The notes: a model not told the origin generated them from the letters alone. Counted from the first letter of the stretch, positions 1 through 8,514 are shown. The stretch is DNA of 64,000 bases from Flavobacterium sp. CF108 (GCF_900129795.1 NZ_FQWW01000001.1:682001-746000), one strand, 5' to 3'. Translations and numbers: made by a program.

Positions 1-684
1 GATGCTAAACCAATAGAAAAAGAAACCATTTTAGATTTTATCCAAAGTAAATTCTTAGGAAAGCCATATTTACCAATTGGATTTGAATATCCAAAAGATA
101 ATTCTGGAAAACCAATGATTCTATTAGCACAACTAAATTTTTCTGAAATTCCGCGACTAGAGAATTACCCCGAAAAAGGAATATTACAATTTTATATTCC
201 AAGTGAAGATTGGTACGATATGGCTGAATTCAAAGTGATATATCATGCAGAAATAAATGATAATGAAACCAACTTCGATTTTTTAACGGAAGATTTATAC
301 GAAGATTTTCCTGTTTATTGTGAGCATATTTTATCTTTCTCTAAAGAGGAAGAATATGGCGGGACTGAAGATTTTAGATTCGATTACTCTTTTAATGACC
401 TTGATTATTGGGAATTTCAAGAAAACCTAAATAAATCTCAACAAGAAGAAATGGATAAATTCTTTTATAATACTGGACATAAAATTGGAGGTTACGCTTT
501 CTTTACTCAAAGTGACCCTCGAGATTACAACAAAAATGCAAAAAATGATGTTTTATTATTCCAGATGGATACAGATGAAGAAATTATGTTTGGTGATAGT
601 GGGGTTGCAAACTTTTTTATAAATGAAGACGATTTAATTAATAAAAGATTTAAAAAAGCATATTTCAACTGGGATTGCTGTTAA
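1..684 (+). CDS. YwqG-like (DUF1963) protein, 5' end missing
   Basis: The reading frame is open from the first base, so the gene starts outside the window; the first ATG inside, at 115, is internal. The visible 227 residues match the DUF1963/YwqG pattern: an 'LAQLNFSEIP' strand, a 'GILQFYIP' strand soon after, and a C-terminal segment 'KIGGYAFFTQSDPR' followed by 'GDSGVANFFI'. No signal peptide can be assessed because the N terminus is missing. YwqG-family proteins are soluble and of unknown function, often found near toxin-immunity or stress genes. Nothing in the window suggests a partner; the next gene lies 132 bp away behind its own promoter. Confidence 0.8.
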   Translation, partial: DAKPIEKETILDFIQSKFLGKPYLPIGFEYPKDNSGKPMILLAQLNFSEIPRLENYPEKGILQFYIPSEDWYDMAEFKVIYHAEINDNETNFDFLTEDLYEDFPVYCEHILSFSKEEEYGGTEDFRFDYSFNDLDYWEFQENLNKSQQEEMDKFFYNTGHKIGGYAFFTQSDPRDYNKNAKNDVLLFQMDTDEEIMFGDSGVANFFINEDDLINKRFKKAYFNWDCC

Positions 685-785
685 TCAAACAAATAGCAAA
701 TAAACTTAGAGATTTTATTTATTTTTATAAATCCAAAAACAACTTTTCTTAATCTAAATTAAGTTACAGATTTCTATCACAACTG

Positions 786-793
786 TAATTTTG
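786..793 (+). promoter_or_regulatory. Bacteroidota -7 element upstream of the pirin gene
   Basis: TAATTTTG fits the Bacteroidota -7 consensus TAnnTTTG and lies 23 bp before the pirin ATG. No clear -33 TTG is present at the usual distance, so this is a moderate call. It would drive the three-gene pirin/OsmC/GNAT operon. Confidence 0.45.
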
Positions 794-816
794 TTTTCAA
801 ATCAAATAAAAATACC

Positions 817-1698
817 ATGTCAAATATCAGTTTAATTATCGAAGAACGTGCTGCCAATATTGGCAACTTTATGGTCGGCCGTTTATTGCCTTTCCGTGAA
901 AAAAGAGCTGTCGGCCCATTTGTATTTATTGATCATATGGGACCTGCACATTTAAGTGATCACGAAAATATGGATGTTCCTCCACATCCGCATATCGGAC
1001 TTTCAACTCTTACTTTTTTGTTTGAAGGAAGTATCATGCACCGCGATAGTTTAGGAACAGAATTAGAAATAAAACCAGGCGCAGTAAACTGGATGACAGC
1101 CGGAAAAGGAATTGTTCACTCTGAAAGAACGCCAGAATATTTAAGACATTCAGATAAAATGCTTCACGGATTGCAGATTTGGGTGGCTCTTCCTAAAGAA
1201 TTAGAGCAAATGGATCCGAATTTTGCGCATGTTGAAGCTGATGATATTCCAGCTTGGCAAGAAGACGGAGTTTCATATAAACTAATTGCGGGTGAAGCTT
1301 TTGGAAAAAAATCTCCAGTTCCTGTTTATAGTCCGCTTTATTTTATAGAAATTAAAAGCACTGAAGCTAAAAAAATCAATATTGGTAAGGATTTATTCGG
1401 CGAAAGCGGATTATATATTTTAGAAGGAAGTATCAAAAGCGGTGAACACGTTTATGATCCAAAACAAATTTTAATTACAACTGACAGTACACTTTGTGAG
1501 TTTGAAATTGCCGAAAATTCTACGGTTTATATCTTTGGCGGACAGCCATTTCCTGAGGAACATTTCATCTTTTGGAATTTTGTTTCTTCGGATAAAAACC
1601 TCATCGAAAAAGCCAAAACTGACTGGACAAACCAAACTTTCCCTAAAGTTCCGGGCGAAACTGAATTTGTTCCATTACCTGAACCAAGAATCAAATAA
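817..1698 (+). CDS. Pirin family protein (bicupin)
   Basis: A 293-residue cytosolic protein of normal pirin length. The N-terminal cupin carries the metal-binding set: His57 and His59 in 'PPHPHIGLST', and His101 and Glu103 in 'GKGIVHSERTP'. A C-terminal cupin follows from about residue 170. Pirins bind iron; some have quercetin-dioxygenase activity and others are redox-sensing cofactors, so the exact role is open. It is the first gene of a compact operon, with OsmC-like and GNAT genes starting 2 bp after each preceding stop, which points to an oxidative-stress context. Start at ATG 817, preceded by a TAnnTTTG promoter element. Confidence 0.92.
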   Translation: MSNISLIIEERAANIGNFMVGRLLPFREKRAVGPFVFIDHMGPAHLSDHENMDVPPHPHIGLSTLTFLFEGSIMHRDSLGTELEIKPGAVNWMTAGKGIVHSERTPEYLRHSDKMLHGLQIWVALPKELEQMDPNFAHVEADDIPAWQEDGVSYKLIAGEAFGKKSPVPVYSPLYFIEIKSTEAKKINIGKDLFGESGLYILEGSIKSGEHVYDPKQILITTDSTLCEFEIAENSTVYIFGGQPFPEEHFIFWNFVSSDKNLIEKAKTDWTNQTFPKVPGETEFVPLPEPRIK

Positions 1699-1700
1699 AT

Positions 1701-2096
1701 ATGGATACTATATCAGCACAAATTGATACGCGTTTGTATCGAACAGAAATAAAATCAGCCAGTGGAAATGTTTTAATTTCTGATGAACCGCAGGGGCTAG
1801 GAGGAAAAAATTTAGGCCTGAACCCAACAGAACTTTTGGCCGCATCATTGGCTTCCTGCACCGTAATTACTTTACGAATGTACATTAATCGGAAACAATG
1901 GGAAGTTTCAGAGATTAATGTAAAAATTGATTTTGAAAGAGATTCTGAACGAAGTGTATCTGTATTCACAAGAAAAATTGAAGTAATTGGCGAAGTCGAC
2001 GAGACTCAAAGACAACGATTAGAAACGATTGCCAACAGCTGCCCTATTCACAAAACACTTACACACTCGATAGAAATTAAAACCACACTAATATAA
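1701..2096 (+). CDS. OsmC/Ohr family peroxiredoxin-like protein
   Basis: A 131-residue protein with the OsmC fold. Conserved Cys53 ('ASLASCTVITL') and Cys114 ('ANSCPIHKTL') are the peroxidatic and resolving cysteines expected for thiol-dependent organic-hydroperoxide reduction. The 'NPTELLAASL' helix before the first cysteine is typical of the YhfA-like OsmC subgroup. It begins 2 bp after the pirin stop and ends 2 bp before the GNAT gene, so the three are surely co-transcribed. The physiological peroxide substrate cannot be told from sequence. Confidence 0.9.
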   Translation: MDTISAQIDTRLYRTEIKSASGNVLISDEPQGLGGKNLGLNPTELLAASLASCTVITLRMYINRKQWEVSEINVKIDFERDSERSVSVFTRKIEVIGEVDETQRQRLETIANSCPIHKTLTHSIEIKTTLI

Positions 2097-2098
2097 TC

Positions 2099-2380
2099 AT
2101 GGAAATACAACAAATTAACGATGCAAGAAAAGGATATTTTGAAGCTGTAGAAGACGAAAAAGAAGCTGGAAAAATGACTTATACCTGGGCTGGAGACACA
2201 AAATTCATTATCGATCATACCGAAGTAAGTCCAGATTTTAACGGAAAAGGTGTTGGTAAGAAATTAGTGATGGCGGCTGTAGAATATGCCAGAGCTAACG
2301 ATGTAAAAATTATTCCGCTTTGCCCTTTTGCAAAAAGTGTTTTTGATAAGGTCGAGGAAATTCGTGATGTACTTTCTTAA
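2099..2380 (+). CDS. Small GNAT-like N-acetyltransferase (YjdJ type)
   Basis: A 93-residue minimal acetyltransferase-fold protein. It has the acetyl-CoA loop 'NGKGVGKKLV' at about residues 49-58, preceded by 'IIDHTEVSPDF', and ends with the 'IPLCPFAKSVFDK' segment typical of the GNAT_YjdJ group. Proteins of this group are about half the size of standard GNAT enzymes and substrates are generally unknown. Last gene of the pirin operon, 2 bp after the OsmC stop. After its stop there is a long repeat-rich gap rather than another gene. Confidence 0.85.
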   Translation: MEIQQINDARKGYFEAVEDEKEAGKMTYTWAGDTKFIIDHTEVSPDFNGKGVGKKLVMAAVEYARANDVKIIPLCPFAKSVFDKVEEIRDVLS

Positions 2381-2505
2381 AGGGGCTAAGGTTCTGAGTT
2401 GCTAAGGAACTAAGATTTTTTTTCAGGGACAAAGTGGCAAAGAAACAAAGGTTCAAAGATTTTTTTTACCGCAAAGCACACAAAGAATTACGCAAAGTTT
2501 TTTTC

Positions 2506-2530
2506 GTAGAGACGCACAGCAGTGCGTCTT
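2506..2530. repeat. REP-like palindrome, GTAGAGACGCAC family, copy 1
   Basis: GTAGAGACGCAC-AGC-AGTGCGTCTT is an imperfect palindrome. A close second copy (GTAGAGACGCAC-CGC-AGTGCGTCTTTAC) occurs at 48333-48360, about 46 kb away. The sharing of sequence as well as structure indicates a dispersed repeat family. Confidence 0.7.
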
Positions 2531-2838
2531 TCGCATTTTATGAACTTCCTGCTTTGTGAACTTAGGTAATCTAAAAAAGACTTAGCGGCTTTGCGGTTAA
2601 ATAAACTTCACGCAAAATATCGATTCTGCATGCGTGAATGGATTAAAATCCATCCCTACAATATTTACCGTTCCTTCAGAATTTTTTTTAAATTCTTTAC
2701 ACAACAGCTTAGCGAACTTCAAAAATCTTTATACAACCTTTACAAGAAAACTTTGCGAACTTTGCGTAATTCTTTGTGTGCTTTGCGGTAAAAAACCAAC
2801 ACAACGAAAATCAATTTTTAAATCTCCTCTAAAACTCT

Positions 2839-2846
2839 TACATTTG
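2839..2846 (+). promoter_or_regulatory. -7 promoter element of the adenosine deaminase gene
   Basis: TACATTTG fits TAnnTTTG and sits 21 bp before ATG 2868. It follows directly on the repeat-filled gap. No good -33 TTG at the expected distance. Confidence 0.45.
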
Positions 2847-2867
2847 CATGTAATTTAAACTTAGAGT

Positions 2868-4283
2868 ATGACAAGGATAATTACGCTTTTCTGTATTTTT
2901 ATAGCACAAATCGGCTTTTCTCAAACAGCTGAAAGTTATTTAGAAAAAATCAGAAATAATGAAGCTCTCTTAACAGCTTTTTTTCAACAAATGCCAAAAG
3001 GAGGCGATTTACACCACCATTTTTCAGGATCAGTTTATGCAGAACCTCTTTTAGAAAGAGCCATTGCAGAAGATTTTTATTTGAATTTAGAAACTATGGC
3101 AGTTTCGAAAACCAAACCTGAAAAAGGAAACTGGCAGACTTTTTCTTCTCTAAAAAATGATGGCAAATTAGATTATTACGAACAGCAAGTGATGCAAACC
3201 TGGTCAGTTAAAGATTATAATGGTTCTGTTCCTTCTGACGATCAGTTTTTTGATTCTTTTCAAAAATTTGAACCTACTATCAAAGGTCATTTTGCAGAAG
3301 GAATGCTTGAATTAAAAAAACGTGCCATTGCCGAAAATGTAAGTTATATCGAGACACAATTATCAACGATTCCTTGTGATATGAATGTTTTAGATTTAGC
3401 TGATTTCAATACAAAATTGCGTCAGGCAGCCAATCAAAAAGACGAAAAAGCGGTTACAAAACTTTTAGATGAATTGTATAAATCGATTCAGAAAAAAGAC
3501 GCTAAAAAATATGCTGATGATTTCAACAATAATTTCATAGCAAAACTGCACAAAGATTTAAAAATGGATGATGAGCGTTTTACAATGCGTTATCAAAACT
3601 TTGTGCTGCGTTTTATGGAACCAGTTGATTTATTCAAAAATTTAATTATCGCTTTTATTTCTTCAAGTGAAAGTAAACTTACTGCGGGTGTAAACATCGT
3701 TTCTCCAGAACATGGCGAAAATTCAATGAAAGATTATTGGTTACACATGGAGATGTTTAAATACTGCCACTCTAAATATCCTGATGTAAAATATACGCTT
3801 CACGCAGGCGAATTGACTTTAGGTTTAGTGCAGCCGGAAGATTTAACGTGGCATATTAACGACGCTATTCATATCGCCGGCGCAAATAGAATTGGTCACG
3901 GAGTCGATATTGCTTACGAAGCAAACTCATACGATTTATTGAAATATATGTCTAAAAACAACATTCCAATTGAAATCAATTTAGTGAGTAATGAGTTCAT
4001 TTTGAAAGTTAAAGAAAACAGACACCCCTTTACACTTTATAAAGAATTTAATGTGCCAATTGTAATCAGTACAGACGATGCGGGAATTTTAAGAAGCAAT
4101 ATGACAGAACAATATGTTTTATTGGCAAAAAGATATCCTGTTGTTAATTACGAAACAATAAAGAAATACGTTTACAACAGCATTAATTATAGTTTTATCC
4201 AAGATGAATCGGTAAAAAAACAATTGACCAAAGATCTTGATAATAGATTTAAAGTTTTTGAAGCGAAGTTTTCTAAAAACTAA
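2868..4283 (+). CDS. Exported adenosine deaminase-family protein (ADGF-like)
   Basis: A 471-residue protein with an N-terminal signal peptide ending near 'IGFSQ' (residues 1-19). The metal-dependent deaminase core is intact: HxH at His49/His51 in 'GGDLHHHFSGS', 'YTLHAGEL' with the third zinc ligand, 'NRIGHGVDI', and 'ISTDDAGI' near the C terminus. It is longer than cytosolic adenosine deaminase (about 340 residues) and has the extended, secreted layout of ADGF/ADA2-type enzymes. It probably deaminates adenosine or a related nucleoside in the periplasm for salvage. Single gene between two repeat-rich gaps with its own promoter. Confidence 0.88.
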   Translation: MTRIITLFCIFIAQIGFSQTAESYLEKIRNNEALLTAFFQQMPKGGDLHHHFSGSVYAEPLLERAIAEDFYLNLETMAVSKTKPEKGNWQTFSSLKNDGKLDYYEQQVMQTWSVKDYNGSVPSDDQFFDSFQKFEPTIKGHFAEGMLELKKRAIAENVSYIETQLSTIPCDMNVLDLADFNTKLRQAANQKDEKAVTKLLDELYKSIQKKDAKKYADDFNNNFIAKLHKDLKMDDERFTMRYQNFVLRFMEPVDLFKNLIIAFISSSESKLTAGVNIVSPEHGENSMKDYWLHMEMFKYCHSKYPDVKYTLHAGELTLGLVQPEDLTWHINDAIHIAGANRIGHGVDIAYEANSYDLLKYMSKNNIPIEINLVSNEFILKVKENRHPFTLYKEFNVPIVISTDDAGILRSNMTEQYVLLAKRYPVVNYETIKKYVYNSINYSFIQDESVKKQLTKDLDNRFKVFEAKFSKN

Positions 4284-4308
4284 AGCTGTATAATCTTTGC
4301 GAAATTGC

Positions 4309-4404
4309 ACGCAGATTTTAAACAGATTTAAGCTGATGAACGCAGATTTATTTAAACCAAAATATTAAAAAATAAAATCTGCTTAAATCTGTAAAATCTG
4401 CGTG
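4309..4404. repeat. Intergenic inverted repeat, CAGATTT family
   Basis: The left arm CACGCAGATTTTAAACAGAT is matched by the right arm ending ATCTGTAAAATCTGCGTG, separated by an AT-rich centre. The arms pair over about 26 bp with one single-base indel. It lies 25 bp after the adenosine deaminase stop and could act as a terminator, but sequence-related elements recur at 4729, 57972 and 60211, so it is better viewed as a dispersed repeat. Confidence 0.7.
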
Positions 4405-4423
4405 AAAAAAAATATTTACAATT

Positions 4424-4726
4424 ATGATTCTAGAAGTCGCATTTCTTTTTGTAAAACCTGAATTAGCATCTCAATTTGAAGCTGATTTTGAAAAAGCAAG
4501 CCAATATATTTCGTCTATTGAAGGTTATTTAGGGCATCGATTAGAGAAATGCCTGGAAGTCGAAAACAAATATCTTTTATTAGTCGATTGGAATACACTT
4601 AAAGATCACACAGTAGGTTTTAGAACTTCTAGTGCCTATTTAGAATGGAAAAAGATCTTACATCATTATTACGAACCGTTTCCTGTTGTAGAACATTTCG
4701 AAACCGTTTTTGAGAATAAAAAATAG
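4424..4726 (+). CDS. ABM (antibiotic biosynthesis monooxygenase) domain protein
   Basis: A 100-residue single-domain protein of the dimeric alpha/beta-barrel ABM family. Features are the N-terminal strand 'MILEVAFLFVKPE', 'SIEGYLGHRLEKCLE', the middle strand 'NKYLLLVDWNTLKDH' and a C-terminal 'EHFETVF' strand. Such proteins include cofactorless oxygenases, haem-degrading enzymes and many uncharacterised members. No haem-binding residue can be asserted here. It is flanked on both sides by palindromic intergenic repeats and has no operon partner. Confidence 0.85.
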   Translation: MILEVAFLFVKPELASQFEADFEKASQYISSIEGYLGHRLEKCLEVENKYLLLVDWNTLKDHTVGFRTSSAYLEWKKILHHYYEPFPVVEHFETVFENKK

Positions 4727-4728
4727 AG

Positions 4729-4868
4729 CCCGCAGATTTTACAGATTCAACGGATTTACACTGAATTAATTTAAAAACAAATTAAAAAATCCTTTTTAAT
4801 CCTTTTAATCTGTGGCAAAAAAATAAAAAATAAAATTCGCGCCAATTAGTGTAATTAGTGGCAAAAAA
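4729..4868. repeat. Intergenic repeat cluster, CAGATTT family plus direct repeat
   Basis: The gap between the ABM gene and rlmH begins with CGCAGATTTTACAGATTC and contains a partial reverse complement, 'TTTTAATCTGTGGC', at about 4803-4816. It then has a short direct repeat 'AATTAGTGTAATTAGTGG' (4845-4862). The arms are weaker than in the 4309 copy. No gene is visible. Confidence 0.6.
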
Positions 4869-4876
4869 CTTTACCA

Positions 4877-5350
4877 ATGAATATCAAACTTATCGCTATA
4901 GGCAAAACAGATAATAAATCGCTTCAAACTTTGATTGACGATTACACCAAACGTTTGTCGTTTTACATCAAATTTGATTTAGAGATTATTCCCGATATCA
5001 AAAACGTAAAAAACTTATCTGAAAGTCAGCAAAAGGAAAAAGAAGGCGAATTGATTCTGTCAAAACTTTCACCAACGGATCAATTGATTTTATTGGATGA
5101 AAACGGGAAAAACTTCTCAAGTGTTGGTTTCTCTGAAGAATTACAAAAGAAAATGAATTCTGGAATCAAAACTCTTGTTTTCGTAATAGGCGGCCCATAC
5201 GGATTCTCTGATACGGTTTACAGTAAAGCTCAGGGAAAAGTTTCGCTTTCGCTGATGACGTTCTCACATCAAATGGTTCGTTTATTTTTTATCGAACAAT
5301 TGTATCGTGGCTTTACAATTTTACGTAATGAACCTTATCATCATCAATAA
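4877..5350 (+). CDS. rlmH: 23S rRNA pseudouridine-1915 N3-methyltransferase
   Basis: A 157-residue SPOUT-class methyltransferase of exactly the family's length. It has 'LLDENGKNFSSVGF', the SAM-binding knot 'VFVIGGPYGFSD' and the conserved C-terminal tail 'RLFFIEQLYRGFTILRNEPYHHQ' (split here over the last 23 residues). RlmH methylates pseudouridine 1915 in helix 69 of 23S rRNA in the assembled ribosome. Start at ATG 4877 gives the standard 'MNIKLIAIGKT' N terminus. Monocistronic, followed after 69 bp by an unrelated unknown gene. Confidence 0.97.
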   Translation: MNIKLIAIGKTDNKSLQTLIDDYTKRLSFYIKFDLEIIPDIKNVKNLSESQQKEKEGELILSKLSPTDQLILLDENGKNFSSVGFSEELQKKMNSGIKTLVFVIGGPYGFSDTVYSKAQGKVSLSLMTFSHQMVRLFFIEQLYRGFTILRNEPYHHQ

Positions 5351-5419
5351 AGATTTATTAAAACTTTAATTTATAAATTAGCAATTAAATTTTACATCCT
5401 TAATTAATTATTTCCAAAA

Positions 5420-6373
5420 ATGAATTCTTTAAAAATATTCTTTCCCTTATTCATTCTTAGCATTAGTTTTAATAGTATTGCACAGAACATAAGCTATGAT
5501 CCAGAACAAAATATAACGGATGAAAATTCTAGAATGAAATATGATTATGGAACAAAAACTGCCCAATTATTTCTTGAATTATTCAAAGTTGACGATGTAA
5601 TCTTTAAAAATTATAATAAAATTATAATGATAAAAGATGGGAAATTTGTCGACAATTTATATCCAAAAAGAGAAGATTATAATAATGGAACAAGCAGTTT
5701 CTACTTATACTTTTATAATTTGAAAAAAGAAAATTATGACAAAATAATTTCCATTATCTCAAAAAATGCAAAAAAAATAGATCCCAAGACTTTTAATACA
5801 AAAATCAAACAATTTATCTATTTATTCAGAGCTGATTTTAATAATTTCCAATTTAGCAAAATAGAAGCAATTAACAATGAAATAGTTATGACAAATACTG
5901 ATAAAAGCGAAAGTTTTTATCTTACTTTCGATAATGAGGGGAAAATTATAAATGGAAAAAAAATTATAAAAGTCAATCATGAATATGGAAGTTTTCAGTT
6001 TGGTGAAAGTTATAAATATACATATGACAAACAAAACAATATTACACAAAAAGAAACACTTGCTTATAAAGATAATATTGTGAAAGAGGGAAACTTAAAT
6101 CTATCAATTACAGAAACTTATAGTAAAACAGGTAAATTGTTGCAAAAAGACAAACTAGAATACGATTATTCTAATCCGAAAGGAAGAGAAACTAATGAAA
6201 TATTTAAATATGATTCTTTAGATAATTTGATCGAAAAAAACTTAAGTTTCAATAAGAACAAAAAATTTCTTACTTATGAAATAAAATACAATAATAATAT
6301 TATTCAAGTTAATAAAATACCTGCTAGTAATCCTGTAAATGCTGAAATCTATGAATTTAAATTAACCAAATAA
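5420..6373 (+). CDS. Unknown exported protein with YD-repeat-like C-terminal half
   Basis: 317 residues with a clear signal peptide (residues 1-22, ending 'NSIAQ'). I do not recognise a family. The C-terminal half contains tandem beta-strand units such as 'YKYTYDKQNNITQKE' and 'FKYDSLDNLIEKN' that resemble RHS/YD repeats used as short beta-strand modules in Bacteroidota surface or periplasmic proteins. The gene is unusually AT-rich and Lys/Asn-rich. It is the first of three unknown genes between rlmH and folP and converges on the minus-strand lipoprotein gene 9 bp after its stop. Confidence 0.75.
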   Translation: MNSLKIFFPLFILSISFNSIAQNISYDPEQNITDENSRMKYDYGTKTAQLFLELFKVDDVIFKNYNKIIMIKDGKFVDNLYPKREDYNNGTSSFYLYFYNLKKENYDKIISIISKNAKKIDPKTFNTKIKQFIYLFRADFNNFQFSKIEAINNEIVMTNTDKSESFYLTFDNEGKIINGKKIIKVNHEYGSFQFGESYKYTYDKQNNITQKETLAYKDNIVKEGNLNLSITETYSKTGKLLQKDKLEYDYSNPKGRETNEIFKYDSLDNLIEKNLSFNKNKKFLTYEIKYNNNIIQVNKIPASNPVNAEIYEFKLTK

Positions 6374-6382
6374 GTTTTAAAT

Positions 6383-7015
6383 TTAGTTAATGAATTCTAC
6401 CGGAAGTTTATCAAGATTGTAAGTTACATGTTTTTGCAATAAGATTTTATATTGTATATATTCTTCATAACTCATGTTCTTATCGAAGAAAAACACCAAA
6501 TCTGGCACTCTTTCAAATTTTATAGTGTAGAAACGTTGTAGTATTTCTGAAACTTTTATTTCCTTATTTGCCATGAAAACCTGTTTTTTCCCTTTTCTAA
6601 AATAAACAACAAGATTTTCTCTACTTGGTTTTTCCATTTTATAATACACTTTCGTAAAAGGCACAAAGGCTAAATTCTTTCCAATTGAATCTGCATAAGA
6701 ATAATAATTTTCGGCATTTTCGTTTTTATGGGCGCTGTCGGCTCTCTTTTTTTCCTGTAATTTCATTACTTCCGGAATTACTACTTTTAGAGGCAGACGT
6801 TTGTCTATATTGAAAATCCAGTTGGTTGAAATTATTGCGCTTTTTCGATTTACATCTGCAATCGTATCTTTTCCTTCGGTTTCAAAAAAGATATAAATTG
6901 GTGAAAGATCTTTTACATCTTTTACAATTGTCATATTTGATTTTGGAAGTAAAACATCTTGTTTTTTTCCGCAGGAGAAAAGTAGAAAAGCAATAATTAG
7001 AGTAAAGTATTTCAT
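6383..7015 (-). CDS. Unknown lipoprotein
   Basis: 210 residues. A signal peptide with lipobox 'LLFSCGKK' places the lipidated cysteine at about residue 15. The mature part is rich in charged residues and has no motif I recognise. It contains 'VVYFRKGKKQVFMANKEIKVSEIL' followed by a region that could be an ExbD-like fold, but this is a guess. It shares orientation with the next two genes upstream (unknown and folP), with 19 bp to the former, so it may be the distal gene of that transcript. Confidence 0.7.
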   Translation of the reverse strand: MKYFTLIIAFLLFSCGKKQDVLLPKSNMTIVKDVKDLSPIYIFFETEGKDTIADVNRKSAIISTNWIFNIDKRLPLKVVIPEVMKLQEKKRADSAHKNENAENYYSYADSIGKNLAFVPFTKVYYKMEKPSRENLVVYFRKGKKQVFMANKEIKVSEILQRFYTIKFERVPDLVFFFDKNMSYEEYIQYKILLQKHVTYNLDKLPVEFIN

Positions 7016-7034
7016 AATATGTTAATTAGCACCT

Positions 7035-7490
7035 TTATTGATTTTTAGATTTTTCATTTAATAATGAATAATATCTTTTTTCTAATTTTATGTAATCATT
7101 TTTCCAATCTTGAACATTTTTTGGAACATTATACTTTGAATAGTTCAAAATTAAAATCTCATCATCTAAATCATCAAAAAAATTCCATTGTTCTATATCT
7201 TCATCCTTATTTCCATTCCAAATATTCATTTCATTTTTAGTAATAGCGATAAGAAATTTTTCACCAACATATCTATGAATTTTCCAATATAAACTTACAA
7301 TATCTGTATAACTCCAATTGAAATTTATCTCGAATACTTCATAAAAGTCTACAGGATCACCTATTACATACGAAAATTCATTTTTCGCCCAACTAGGAAT
7401 ATCTCCAAAATAAAATAGAACAGTAGTGTTTTCTCTGATTTCAACTTTTTGAAGTGTATACAGAGTATTAAGAATGTTTGGCTTTTCCAT
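7035..7490 (-). CDS. Unknown cytosolic protein
   Basis: 151 residues from ATG 7490; an extended frame from TTG 7514 is possible but would crowd the folP stop at 7521. No signal peptide, no membrane segment and no family I recognise. The composition is acidic and aromatic, e.g. 'WNFFDDLDDEILILNY', which is common in small immunity-type or DUF proteins of flavobacteria. It sits between folP and the lipoprotein gene on the same strand. Function unknown. Confidence 0.6.
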   Translation of the reverse strand: MEKPNILNTLYTLQKVEIRENTTVLFYFGDIPSWAKNEFSYVIGDPVDFYEVFEINFNWSYTDIVSLYWKIHRYVGEKFLIAITKNEMNIWNGNKDEDIEQWNFFDDLDDEILILNYSKYNVPKNVQDWKNDYIKLEKRYYSLLNEKSKNQ

Positions 7491-7520
7491 AAACTTATCA
7501 TCAATAAAAATCAACTGGAA

Positions 7521-8345
7521 CTAATTATTCAATTTACTATATAAAATCACACATTCAATCGCTTCCTTCACATCATGAACTCTTAAAATTTTCGCGCCTT
7601 TTGTCAACGCAATTGTATTTAAAAACGTTGTTCCGTTTAAAGCTTCCTGCGGCGTGATATTAAGTGTTTTATAAATCATCGATTTTCTTGAAACTCCAGC
7701 CAAAACAGGTAATTCTAAAAGATTAAAAAGCTCCATTTTTTGCATGACTTCATAATTCTGATCAGTTGTTTTAGCGAAACCAAATCCTGGATCGAGAATC
7801 AAATCGTTGATTCCTAAAGCTCTTGCTTTCTTTATTTTTTCAGAAAAATAAAAAAGTATCTCTTTTACAATATCTTCATATTCTGTCAAACTCTGCATCG
7901 TCTGCGGATTACCGCGCATGTGCATCATAATATACGGAACGTTGTATTTTGCAATAACTTCAAACATTTTATCGTCTAACTCTCCCGCTGCAATATCATT
8001 TATAATCGCTGCGCCACTTTCTATGCTCGCTTTTGCAACTTCGGCTCTGAATGTATCGATCGACAATAAAGCTTCCGGAAAATGCTTTAAAATCAATTCT
8101 ATAACAGGAACAATACGGTCGATTTCTTCTTGTTCCGAAACGAATTCGGCGCTGGGTTTGCTTGAATACGCACCAATATCAATAAATGAAGCTCCTTCAG
8201 ACAGCATTTTATCAACCTGCGAAATAATTTCGTCTTCGTTTTTATATTTTCCTCCATCAAAGAAAGAATTCGGCGTAACATTCAAAATTCCCATAACTTT
8301 AGGAATCGATAAATCTATAAGCTCGCCTTTGCAGTTAATTGTCAT
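7521..8345 (-). CDS. folP: Dihydropteroate synthase
   Basis: 274 residues, normal length. It joins 6-hydroxymethyl-7,8-dihydropterin diphosphate and p-aminobenzoate to make dihydropteroate in folate synthesis. TIM-barrel motifs are all present: 'GILNVTPNSFFDGG' for the diphosphate loop, 'IDIGAYSSKP', 'IINDIAAG', 'YIMMHMRG', 'DPGFGFAKT', 'GVSRKSMI' and the C-terminal 'RVHDVKE'. Transcribed divergently from the DUF1599 gene across a 230-bp gap full of repeats. Two unknown genes follow on the same strand. Confidence 0.97.
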   Translation of the reverse strand: MTINCKGELIDLSIPKVMGILNVTPNSFFDGGKYKNEDEIISQVDKMLSEGASFIDIGAYSSKPSAEFVSEQEEIDRIVPVIELILKHFPEALLSIDTFRAEVAKASIESGAAIINDIAAGELDDKMFEVIAKYNVPYIMMHMRGNPQTMQSLTEYEDIVKEILFYFSEKIKKARALGINDLILDPGFGFAKTTDQNYEVMQKMELFNLLELPVLAGVSRKSMIYKTLNITPQEALNGTTFLNTIALTKGAKILRVHDVKEAIECVILYSKLNN

Positions 8346-8514
8346 TTGTTTTGTTTTTTTTTGTTTCAGGTTTCAAGTTTCAAGTTGACGCAGATTGCAT
8401 AACTTCTAGAACTTGAAACTTCAAACCTGAAACTTGAAACATTATTTTTAAGTTTCAAGTTATCGGCATTAACAATTTGTTTAGAAAAAACTTGAAACAA
8501 AGAAAACCTTAAAC
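8346..8514. repeat. Repeat-rich divergent gap, GTTTCAAGTTT-type palindromes
   Basis: The gap between folP and DUF1599 has several copies of the AACTTGAAAC/GTTTCAAGTT unit. TTTCAGGTTTCAAGTTTCAA (from 8363) is answered by AACTTGAAACTTCAAACCTG at about 8412, forming a hairpin, and further copies occur to 8520. A related string (ACCTGAAACCTGAAAC) occurs before ddl at about 63580. No gene is visible. Confidence 0.65.

Larger units (their letters stand above)
2381..2867. repeat. 487-bp gene-free gap built from nested repeats
   Basis: No credible gene is visible. The gap has a tandem-like 'CTAAGG...GCTAAGGAACTAAG' stretch (2386-2416), then a long inverted repeat. The arm at 2466-2497 (ACCGCAAAGCACACAAAGAA and on to CGCAAAG) is matched in reverse complement at 2760-2795 over about 30 bp, with 262 bp between. 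Inside lie a GTAGAGACGCAC palindrome (2506-2530) and a small hairpin, ATGGATTAAAATCCAT (about 2638-2653). The short open frames here follow the repeats and have no coding character. Confidence 0.75.

Noticed and set aside
685..816. tRNA or small RNA in short intergenic regions
   Set aside because: I looked for cloverleaf-like GTTCGA and acceptor patterns here and in the other gaps and found none.
2591..2858. Two overlapping short reading frames in the repeat gap
   Set aside because: They lie on the inverted repeat and hairpins and lack signal, domain or codon pattern; the repeats explain them.
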